NCBI GenBank assembly: GCA_947172415.1
Contig: OX359196.1
Span: 6,201,901-6,265,900 of the forward strand
DNA length: 64,000 nucleotides
Direction of reading: 5' to 3'
Source of the DNA: Chondrosia reniformis
Lineage: Eukaryota > Porifera > Demospongiae > Chondrillida > Chondrillidae
A program made the position numbers and the translations under genes. Below, in pieces: positions 51,201 to 60,967 of the stretch (position 1 is the first letter of the stretch; every line of letters begins with the position of its first letter). The notes below the pieces were generated by a model. It was not told where the DNA came from and did no database searches. It saw only the letters and a list, made by a program, of their open reading frames with translations.

Positions 51201-53251
51201 CCTTAAAATTATATACATATGCAAATTTGGCTCTACCTACATACATTGTATCTCATCACTCTCATTCCTTTCTCTGCCTGTGATAAATCTTGTACTCACT
51301 ACCACAACTTTAATGTAGTATGTAGTTCCTTCCTCAAGTCCTGTTAAGTTGAAGTATGTTAGTTTAGTTATAGTAGTCAAGTCAAGTCAAGTCAAGTATC
51401 TTATTTAGACTGGGGAGGCCTTTAGCCATTGGCTACTATACTAGGCACCCAGTATTAAGAATGGGGGATGACAAAAATAGGGTAAGATGGGAATAAGAAC
51501 ATGAGGGGGGAAAAGCTGGTCGAAAATAAAAGGCCTAATTGTCATGTACAAGAAATAACTAGGGTGATATAATACAGGAAATAATAAATACCAAATTTAC
51601 AGGAAATGGGAGTGGGTATAATACATAAAAAAAATAAAAATAAAAATGAAAAAAATTTAGTCAAATTAAGAACAATAATAGGTTAATTGTTTATATAGTG
51701 TTAATTAAAGTGTCATTTCCCTCAGTTCTGTATTGAATGAAGTATTGTACATCTCCATTGGGTTCCCTAGGAGGTATCCAGTTGAGTTCAATACCATCTG
51801 TGAGTACTTTAGTGACTGTTAGATTTCTTGGTTTACTGGGACCTTTTGCTAGTTCAAATGATCATATACGTAAGTTTCACATAAAAAGAAGTATGGTATA
51901 TAAGTACTTATCTGTTAAATATAACTAACTTGAACCAGAGTCCAAATTTAGCATATTCACAGTAATTGGATTAGAGCTATAATTGCCTCCATTGACACTC
52001 CACACAGTAACACTATAATCTGCACCAGGTATAGCTATATCTTTCTCTATAGTGCCCACAGTACGTCCATTGTAGACTTGATATTCCACTTCCAAAGGTA
52101 CTCCTAAATCACTTCTACCAAATCTAGCAATGTAATATTGATATTGTTTATTAATTGTACTCTGGTCAACAGTTAATATACTTCTAAAGGATTGACTTGT
52201 GACTGTTATAATCGGTGCTTCTAAATGACCTACAATGAAGATACAATAGTTAACAGATGTACACTCAATATCTAACCATTCTCCTCACCACTGCCTCCTA
52301 AATATAAGAAGATCCTTTTGCTGCCCTCACCTGCAGCATTACTACACCTAAATCTTGTGTTCTGATAGCTATCAGTGCTAACTAGGAGGACCCTGTTTGA
52401 AGTATTTATTGTTCCATTAGGATATTGATATACTGGACTGCTTGAGTTATAGGAAACAATTTCATCAGTTTCAGTCCTCCATAAAGTATTAGCATTACTC
52501 TGTGCCATGGCAGTACATGAAAGATTAACATTTCCATCAGTATCAATTGCAAGGTCCCCAACATCAGTGACAATGACATCATTTGGAAGTAGATTTCCAT
52601 TACTGTGTATAACAGTTCCACCTGTATATAAGTACATTAGTACATCTTAAGTCATTGTGTTACTGTGAAGAAGGTATTTAGTACCTTGAACAGTGAGTGT
52701 AAAGGTAGAAGTTGTCACTTGATCTCCACCTCCCTCCACCTGACAAGTGTAGTCCCCTCCATCCTGTGGAGACAAGATGTTGATCAAGAGTCTGTCATGG
52801 TAGGTCCTTCTGTTGGGATTGTCTCCCTGTCCAATGTTACAGTGTCCGTTGGGACATGTCCAGGTGTAGTTGTAGTGTGTTCCATGAGGTAGTCCAACTG
52901 CTCTGGCAACCAAGACTAGAGTTGATCCCAGAAGCAGAGTAGCAGGAGAGTCTACTACTGATACAAGAGTGTAGCCATCTATCAGAAGTGAGACTGTAGT
53001 AGGAACAGGACAGGTGATTAGTAACACAGTACCAGTCTTGAGTTGATTAAAAGCATTTTTAGTTATAAACTGTTTAGTTACTCACTTGCGTTAGTACCCG
53101 GTCTAAGAGCAGTACCTATTTGTGATGGAAGGATTGGAGTTATGTTATATTTAATTCACATATTCTCTGTGTTCATTGACCTACCAACACAGAATAGTAA
53201 GATGACAACTATAAGACTCAGTTCTCCTCTTCTCCCTGTTGGATCAGCCAT
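48292..53251 (-). pseudogene. A1: Ig-Ig-FN3-FN3 receptor with long tyrosine-motif tail, ectodomain disrupted
   Basis: The signal exon at 53251 reads MADPTGRRGELSLIVVILLF. Ig1 (about 53027-52690) has YTWTCPNGHCN and DGGDYTCQVEGG. Ig2 (about 52625-52283) has GNVNLSCTAMAQ and NTRFRCSNAAGE. FN3a (about 52230-51935) has YYIARFGRSDLGVPLEVEYQ. FN3b (about 51850-51254) is interrupted by 322 bp at 51378-51699 that brings a stop right after DTLINT. Several tiny Ser/Thr-rich stalk exons follow, then the TM/tail exon (49985-48292): TM GASVGGAVLLVLLVLVILIL and a tail with YAAI, YQTI, YSTI, YEYI, YSRI, YSVV, YETI (twice) and repeated YTAPD. A 147-bp (49-residue) unit around LYTAPDM is repeated. The tail frame is intact over 579 codons of open frame. 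If the FN3b exon were skipped (exons appear to be phase 1) a shorter receptor could still be made, so the pseudogene call is tentative. Confidence 0.75.
51378..51699 (-). mobile_element. SINE-like insertion in the FN3b exon of A1
   Basis: The sequence is absent from the otherwise near-identical A2 and B2 exons. It is flanked by a 4-bp duplication TAGT (51374-51377 and 51696-51699). Read on the minus strand it ends in four copies of ACTTG, a short tandem tail as in many SINEs; an A-rich patch (T-rich on this strand) lies inside. The 322-bp net gain is not a multiple of three and adds a TAA immediately. No splice donor was seen at its left border that would make it an intron. The exact class is not recognised. 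Confidence 0.8.
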
Positions 53252-53447
53252 TCTGATGTTGCTCAACCTGTTTACTGTTTACTTAGCAGCCAGTATAACT
53301 ATATTCATTGGTCACATCCCACCTTAGAGTTTTATATGCTGCCTTCTTATATGGTATTTACAATGGGAAATGGAATTTGAATTTGAATTTCATAACTGAC
53401 ATTGAAATCTACAGATGCAAACAATGTCTATTTTACAGTTGTTTAAA

Positions 53448-54777
53448 TTATTTTACAGATTCATTTAATGATGTATAAAGATGACTTTCAGTATTGGCTC
53501 CTTGTAAAGGTGTATACACTGTATCTTGTATGTTCTGATAAGCCCCATCTTTCTCCTCCTTCTGATTAGTTGGAACAGTGTATGTTGCCTTGTTGACACC
53601 ATCTTGCAGTAGCTCTTGATAGTCACAACTTGTACTTTGACCTTTACTACTTTCCTCATCCACTGGTTCATAGACAGCCATGTTATTTTGTTTCATTTCA
53701 ATTTCATCATACTCTGGTCCCCCTACAGTGGCATACTGGTGTGACTGGGCAGCCTTCTCTGCAGCTTTGTACACAGCTCTTCTCTTCTTTGTTATAAATA
53801 TCCCACACAGCACTGTGCTTAGGACTGTTATCACAACCAGTAAGCCACAACTGACTGATATCCCTACTATGAGAGGCGTTGCGTTACCTGCAATGGAAGG
53901 AGAACAGATCACACTTGAGTGTGCTATTATTTCAAAAGCAATATTATATTTGTGAACATACAGTACATACATACCTGTGTTGCCCTGTGGTGTATTGTCA
54001 GTGTTAACAACAGCAGTATACACAGATATGGATATATCTGTGTAATATAAACAAACCAGACAATCATCATTTGTACAGGTACAGTCACACATGATTATCT
54101 TATAATGTACCTGAACTACCTAATGGCTGAATACTGATAGCTGTAACAAAAGTCGATAAAGTTGATCCTGTAAGGATAAAGGTAAAGTATGGACTAACTT
54201 TATATGATTTTTGGAAACGTTTGCATGCAGTTCATATATGAATTATCTAAGATACCATGCTCCAAAAATTATGGTTATCATGCCAATGAAGTTAAGGAAA
54301 CATTATAGACTAAAAACAATTTTCTAGAGTAATAACCTAGGGCAAACCTATAGAGTTTGGATGAGAATACAGTTAGGCTTCTACTTATGTCTTTAAGCGT
54401 ATGCAAATAATAGCTCAGGTACGTGTCAGCAGTATAATGTGTACCCCAACACATGTCAGTAGCCCAAAGAAGGCGGCAGTACCAGTTGGGAGGGCTATTA
54501 TCAGTATGTCTGTTGGGAATGTAGATGTTGGTGAGGGGGTAGATGAAGAGGATGATGTTGGGCTAGAACTTGAAATAGATGATCCTAAGCCTTCAAACAA
54601 ATAGTAACCAATTACATATCACTTACAGTACAATTATATAACATGCACGTAACTTACTCATTACAGAAGTCATATCCACATTCATGGAAAATGTAGTGCT
54701 ATTGCTTCTGCAACAATTACTAAGGGTTAAAAGAATTGCCCCCAATCGCACCACTCCCATAAACACTTCTGTCATTC
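53448..54777 (-). CDS. B1: receptor tail gene fused to the 5' part of R2 (chimera)
   Basis: Exons at about 54170-54115 (STLSTFVTAISIQPLGSS), about 54050-53975 (SISVYTAVVNTDNTPQGNT) and about 53888-53448 encode a stalk, a TM segment (LIVGISVSCGLLVVITVLST) and a tail with YATV, YDEI, YEPV, YQEL, YTVP, YQNI, YTPL and YTSL. They match B2 closely. The Ig and FN3 exons that precede them in B2 are missing. The next sequence upstream is the R2 remnant, whose signal-peptide exon (54777 to about 54658) ends in phase 1, the same phase at which the first B1 stalk exon begins. Splicing over the broken R2 TM exon would give signal peptide, stalk, TM and tail with no Ig domains. Whether this is a working gene or debris of unequal crossing-over cannot be told from sequence. 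Confidence 0.55.
54415..54777 (-). pseudogene. R2: truncated copy of R1
   Basis: Exon 1 reads MTEVFMGVVRLGAILLTLSN as in R1. Exon 2 reads the stalk (SSISSSSPTSSSSSTPSP) and TM (GTAAFFGLLTCVGVHIILLT) but then stops after RT. The homology to R1 breaks off at 54424, in the last part of the TM segment, so the whole cytoplasmic tail is gone. The sequence beyond the break (AATAGCTCAGGTA, 54407-54419) resembles 61866-61878, which joins B2 stalk to B2 FN3 DNA. This marks the recombination point. Confidence 0.8.
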
Positions 54778-55381
54778 TTCTCTTCTAAAGGAGATATTGG
54801 GATCCTATCAGTCCCTATATATTTAAAGGTATATATTAAGTCTTATGTCTATATTGACTTTCTATAACTATTGTTGCTTTGTTACCATCTAAATAAGAAT
54901 ATCCAGTTATAGTTTCATAATTCTACTTTGCAGACATCAAGTGGTAGAAAGGCAGGTCATCAACTAAAAGCACACACCCACCATGTGAGTTATGGCAATA
55001 TGGCAGACTTCAACTGAAATCATATGCACATGCATTACGTACATATATTAGCAAGTAAATTACATACCTAATTCCACTGTAGATGGCGACATCTGAGATG
55101 TATTTATACATGAATGTATATCCTTGTATCATTCATATATTGGAGGATTAATGCTTTACCTAAGTGCTTTAATAACTAAATAATGTACAATTAGTTATCT
55201 TAGTGTCTGTTCCACAAATTAACAACTTACAAGTGATGAAATGAGGTTCACTGTAATCAGCTAGTAACTCTCAGATACCTCTTTGGTGTTAACTATAATA
55301 AAGCACAAAGACCTCTTTCCATGAGATCTCCTCAAATGATACTACTTCTAGAAATGTGTGAATATACTGTACATGAATACG

Positions 55382-55540
55382 TACATACTTTAGCTTTGAT
55401 CGGCTAGCAATAAGACCTTGATGTATACACGTACATACTTAAGCTTTGATCGGCTAGTTTTACGACCTTGATGTATACACGTACATACTTAAGCTTTGAT
55501 CGGCTAGTTTTACGACCTTGATGTATAAGCTACTTTTGTA
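55382..55540. repeat. 50-bp tandem repeat downstream of A2, three copies
   Basis: Same unit as at 47722-47930. Unit starts are at 55391, 55441 and 55491, one copy fewer than behind A1. The rest of 54778-55903 matches the gap behind A1 and shows no gene. Confidence 0.95.
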
Positions 55541-55903
55541 CTTTGACAAATCTAAAATGACTGATTTATCAAACATGCAGACCTATTTTTTACCAAAAAA
55601 GTGATACACATGTATGTACGTATATAGAAATCATAAGTTCATATACGTATGTATGTATATGAGACTAGGCACTAAATATAACTCTGTCAGTTGTACCCTA
55701 TACAGTATGAATTTAAAGGCGTAGGTATATAATAATATTTGCTCATAATATATATATGTACCAGGTTTACAAAACTAACTTGTTCAGGAAAACATCTAAA
55801 GAGCTTAGTGTCACAATTTATACACTGTGTAATATTATATACATTCTGTTCTACAAAAGTGACTAATACGTCTGTTCAAATACAAAGTAAGGAATGATTT
55901 AGT

Positions 55904-58900
55904 TTAGAAGTCAACTGCGTCATATCCAAAATCAAAGTTTGGTTCACTCTTAGGAGCAGTCTCTTTCCCCTTCACTTCAGGCTCAGTATATATCTCATCA
56001 TTGTTAGAAATGGGTTGTACATCATCTTCAATAGTCTCATAGGGATGTTCCTTGCGAGCGAAGGCTCTTGGCTCCTGTGGTTTTCCACTAGTCTTAGCGT
56101 CAGAGACTGGTACAACAGAAATCTTATTTGCACTGTCTGAACCATCTATTGTTTCATAAAGTGAGTCCATCTTGCTATGTGATGTCTCCTCCTTGTGGAG
56201 CATCTCAGGATCAAAGGGAGGTACCTGTGGGGCTGTGCATTCATAGGTTGGGTCTGTTGGCGCTCCAGTACTACCGAAAAGAGAATCTTCAGCGTCCTGT
56301 TTTAGAGTCTTGCTTGTCTTTGCTGTCATGTCTGGTGCAGTATAAAGTATCTCTGGGTCAAAGGAGGGTACTTGAGGAGTCACGCCCCCATAATCCGGAT
56401 CATTTTCATGTTGATCAATGCTTTCTTCCTTTGTTACAGTAGTAGGATTTTGGCTTTTTTGTGTCTTTGCTGTCATGTCAGGAGCTGTATAAAGTATCTC
56501 TGGGTCAAAGGAGGGTACTTGAGGAGTCACGCCCTCGTAATCCGGATCATTTTCATGTTGATCAATGTTTTCTTCCTTTGTTACAGTAGTAGGATTTTGG
56601 CTTTTTTGTGTCTTTGCTGTCATGTTGGGAGCTGTATAAAGGATCTCTGGGTCAACGGGGGGCTCTTGAGGAGCCAGGTCTGCTGTGTTGTAAGTAGGTT
56701 CTGTTGGCTGTTGAGCCTTCTGTGTCTTGTCTGGTGCTGTGTACAGCGGATCAGGAGTGAGTGGAGGTAGTGAAGGCGGATCATCTGCTGTGTCATATAT
56801 TGTATTATCTACACCTTCACACATTCCCTTTCCATTTCTCTGCTTGTCAGGCTTAGTGTACAACACCTCAGAAGTGATTACGGCAGCTCCTCCGACCTTA
56901 TCACATGGTGTAGTCTTGTTTGGCTGACTGTACAGATCCTTTTGATCCTCTTTCAAGCTACTATTAACTACACTGTATTCTCCATCCAGCTGTTCAGGCC
57001 CAGGAACCTCAGTTGTGTTGTGAATTCTACTGTAACCCAATGAGCTAGTGGGTGGTGGAGGGAGTACAGCATCATTGGATATGTATTCATACTCAGCCTG
57101 TCCTTTGTCATTTGAAGGTGGACTTGTCTGGTTGGCATCTTTGATAGTGGAATACTCATTAGATGTGTCTCCCTTCTCGGCTATAGTCTGGTAACCTGGA
57201 TCATCTTGAGACGATAGTGGTTTTGTGTGAGATTTAGATATAGCAGCATATTCAGAGCCAGTGTGGTTTTCAGCATGTTCATTTTCAACTGTAACACCAG
57301 GTCCTTCCTCGTTTGTATGAAAGTCAACTGTTTTCTCAATTTTACTTTCTGCATAATTATTTTCAACGAGTTGAGTCTTGTCGTCCTTCTTCCCCTCAGT
57401 ATAGATATACTGTCCATCTTCTCCTCTTCCTGAGACATATCCAACAGAAGTAGAGTAATAGGTTTCATCTTTAGTCTTTCTTCTCTTTGTTCTTATCACC
57501 ATGCAAACCACAAGTATTAGTATTACTAGTACCAGGAGCACTAACAGTACTGCACCTCCAACTGATGCACCTATGATGATGACTGTGGCGTCTGCAAGGG
57601 GATAGAAATGGGCGTATTTACTGTAGGATGAATCATTGTACAATATATACCTAAGTGTATTTAACTTTGGAAAGGGTCATCTTTCGACTTTGGGAGCGTC
57701 TAGAGACGTAGTTTTTTGGTTCTTTCTGCCAAACATTTCGACTGGGGGTCTTCTTCAGTCACGCTCCCAAAGTCAAAAGATGACCCTTTCCAAAGATAGT
57801 TAGAAGAAATCCTTATTCTATTGTGTATTTAACTGTTAGCAATTTTGTAGTAAAACTCATATATAGTGAGTTTTTACTACAAGGATTAATATAGATTGCT
57901 TTAAAGATTTACTTAATCTTGTAGATATAATAAGGTGTTACTGAGAACATAAACATGTGTATTTCTGTGTTTACATACTTACCTGGACTACTTGATTGTG
58001 GTATACTGATAGTATTAGATGTTGATGGTTCTGTGATTAAAGAGAATAAAGACTGTGACAATGACATATAGAAAGCAGTAGTGGATAAATGAAAGTACAT
58101 GTATACGTATGTACATATATATATGTAGGTATAAATGGTGTGACATACAGTACATAGATGGTATATAAAACTGATGAATTCTCAGTTAATAACTAAAGGC
58201 TTTAGTCTTTGGTCAAATAGTTGTATGAAAATAGTATTTTAGCTTTTAGCTGTAGATTTCTCATACTTGTGTGTAATATGCACATGTATTATTTGTAACT
58301 GATGACTGTGTTGTCTGAAAGAGTATAAGATACGTAAAAAAACAATTTGGATTTTATGAACAGAACAAATACACATACTGTATATTGTACCTGCAGTGTC
58401 CTGAAGTGTACTAACAAAATTTGTAGATTCCAATATTTCTATAAGCATTCAAATAAAAAGCAGTGCTTATACTGTATACATATCTATACGTACATGTGTT
58501 ATGTACATAGTAGTGTTGGTTCACATTTATCTTTACTACTTGCTTGTGGTAAACAACTAGTAGTAGTACCTATTGGTTCTATTAAACATACGTATGTCAA
58601 TATCATGCTAAGATTGTAACATTTATCACAGCAGCTTTGGTTATTGTGTAACAGTAGCCTATAACATTGCAATTTTAACAAAATATCATATCATATGTAT
58701 GCACCTACATGACCCTTTAGTACAAATGTGTGCATATTTAAGTGTATAAATATTCTCATATATCTGTATATACCTGTATTACTTGATAGCTGAACACTGA
58801 CAGTTGTAACTGTAAGAGATAAAGCTGACTTTGTAATAATAAATGTAATCATGCAGACCTGTAACATTTATGTACTATTGTATGATTGGTGGAAATGCTG

Positions 58901-60771
58901 TACAATAAAGTTATAAGCTAATTTTGATATTTGTAGCCAGTTTATATATGTGTGTGTATGCATATGAATACAAACGTACCTATAATTACTACAGATGTTG
59001 GTGTTATCTCTTTGGGACATGAATCTGTAGAAAAAGTTTAAAATGTACCCTAAAATTATGTACCTCTGTAAATTTCGCTCTACCTACATACATTGTATCT
59101 CATCACTCTCATTCCTTTCTGTGCCTGTGATAAATCTTGTAATCACTACCACAACTTTAATGTAGTATGTAGTTCCTTCCTCAAGTCCTGTTAAGTTGAA
59201 GTATGTTAGTTGAGTTATAGTAGTGTTAATTAAAGTGTCATTTCCCTCAGTTCTGTATTGAATAAAGTATTGTACACCTCCATTGGGTTCCTTAGGAGGT
59301 ATCCAGTTTAGTTCAATACCATCTGTTAGTACTTTAGTGACTGTTAGATTTCTTGGTCTACTGGGACCTGGTGCTAGTTCAAATGATCATATACATAAAA
59401 GTCACATAAAAACAAATATGGTATATAAGTACTTATCTGTTAAATATAACTAACTTGAACCAGAGTCCAAATTTAGTGTATTCACAGTATATGGATCAGA
59501 GCTATAATTGTCTCCATTGATACTCCACACAGTAACACTATAATCCACTCCAGGTATAGCTGTATCTTTCTCTATAGTGTCCATAGTACGTCCATTGTAG
59601 ACTTGATATTCCACTTCCAAAGGTACTCCTAAATCACTTCTACCAAATCTAGCAATGTAATATTGATATTGTTTATCGATTGTTCTCTGGTCAACATTTA
59701 ATATACTTCTAAAGGATTGACTTGTGACTGTTAACATTGGTGCTTCTAAATGACCTATAATAAGGATACAATAGTTAACAGATGTACACTCAATATCTAA
59801 CCATTCTCCTCACCACTGCCTCCTAAATATAAGAAGATCCTTTTGCTGTCATCTCCTGCAGCAGTACACCTAAATCTTGTGTTCTGATAGCTAGCCATGT
59901 TAACAATGAGAAACCTGGTTGAAGTGCTTATTCCACCATCAGGATACTGATACACTGGATTGGTTGAGTTATATGAAACACTTTCATCTGTTTCAGTCCT
60001 CCATAAAGCAATAGTACTACTCTGTGTCATGGCAGTACATGAAATATTAACATTTCCATCAGTATCAATTGCAAGGTCCTTAGTATCAGTGACAATGGCA
60101 TCATTTGGAAGTAGATTTCCATTACTGTGTATAACAGTTCCACCTGTACATAAGTACATTAGTACATCTTAAGTCATTGTGTTACTGTGAAGAGGTATAA
60201 GTACCTTGAACAGTGAGTGTAAAGGTAGAAGTTGTCACTTGATCTCCACCTCCCTCCACCTGACAAGTGTAGTTCCCTCCATCCTGGGGAGACAAGATGT
60301 TGATCAGGAGTCTGTCATGGTAGGTCCTTCTGTTGGGATTGTCTCCCTGTCCAATGTTACAGTGTCCGTTGGGACATGTCCAGGTGTAGTTGTAGTGTGT
60401 TCCATGAGGTAGTCCAACTGCTCTGGCAACCAAGACTAGAGTTGATCCCAGAGACAGAGTAGCAGGAGAGTCCACTACTGATACAGGAGTGTAGCCATCT
60501 ATTAGAAGTGAGACTGTAGCAGGGACAGGACAGGTGATTAGTAACACAGTACCAGTCTTGAGTTGATTAAAAGCATATTTAGTTATAAACTGTTTAGTTA
60601 CTCACTTGAGTTAGTGCCCGGTCTAAGAGCAGTACCTATTTGTGATGGAAGGATTGGAGTTATGTTCTATTTAATTCACATATTCTCTCTGTTCATTGAC
60701 CTACCAACACAGAATAGTAATATGACAACTATAAGACTCAGTTCTCCTCTTCTCCCTGTTGGATCAGCCAT
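55904..60771 (-). CDS. A2: Ig-Ig-FN3-FN3 receptor with long tyrosine-motif tail
   Basis: An intact paralogue of A1. The signal exon at 60771 starts MADPTGRRGELS. Ig1 is at about 60540-60200 (YTWTCPNGHCN, DGGNYTCQVEGG). Ig2 is at about 60147-59810 (GNVNISCTAMTQ, NTRFRC). FN3a is at about 59757-59460 and FN3b at about 59375-59113 (LTDGIELNWIPPKEPNGGVQ, FNLTGLEEGTTYYIKVV), uninterrupted here. Small Ser/Thr-rich stalk exons follow at about 59.0-58.0 kb. The TM/tail exon (57597-55904) differs from A1 at about 15 residues in 579. Its tail carries YAAI, YQTI, YSTI, YEYI, YSRI, YETI and several YTAPD/N motifs; one YEGV of A1 is YGGV. Such sites would dock SH2 proteins after phosphorylation by a separate kinase. 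Borders look phase 1, allowing domain shuffling. The receptor family was not recognised; the layout recalls cnidarian Alr proteins and vertebrate ITAM/ITIM receptors. Confidence 0.8.
57667..57834. mobile_element. Inverted-repeat insertion private to A2
   Basis: 168 bp are present upstream of the A2 TM exon and absent at the matching place in A1 (about 50046). Long inverted arms run TTGGAAAGGGTCATCTTT at 57667 and its complement in AAAGATGACCCTTTCCAA near 57794, about 33 bp each with few mismatches. A 12-bp GTGTATTTAACT occurs at both sides (57655-57666 and 57823-57834). It is probably a MITE. Confidence 0.75.
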
Positions 60772-60967
60772 TCTGGTGTTGCTCAACCTGTTTACTGTTT
60801 ACTTAGCAGCCAGTATAACTATATTCATTGGTCACATCCCACCTTAGAGTTTTATATGCTGCCTTCTTATATGGTATATACAATGGGAAATGGAATGTGA
60901 ATTTCAATTTCATAACTGACATTGAAATCTACAAATATAAACAATGTTTATTTTACAGTTGTTTAAA

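Larger units (their letters stand above)
46764..54186. repeat. Tandem segmental duplication, unit 1
   Basis: This stretch (R1 exon 2, A1, B1 tail) is repeated at 54424 to about 61706. Offsets are 7,660 bp at R, 7,612 bp at the A tail and 7,520 bp at the A start codon, the changes reflecting small insertions and deletions. Non-coding DNA between R and A is almost identical between units, so the duplication is recent or has been homogenised. Confidence 0.95.

Noticed and set aside
51378..51699. Insertion in A1 as a newly gained intron
   Set aside because: No GT donor and AG acceptor pair sits at its borders on the minus strand, and it has transposon-type flanks.
56372..56770. 132-codon plus-strand frame with hydrophobic stretches, and its shorter match at 48907-49158
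   Set aside because: It is antisense to the repeated tail of A2/A1; the hydrophobic look comes from reading the repeat complement.
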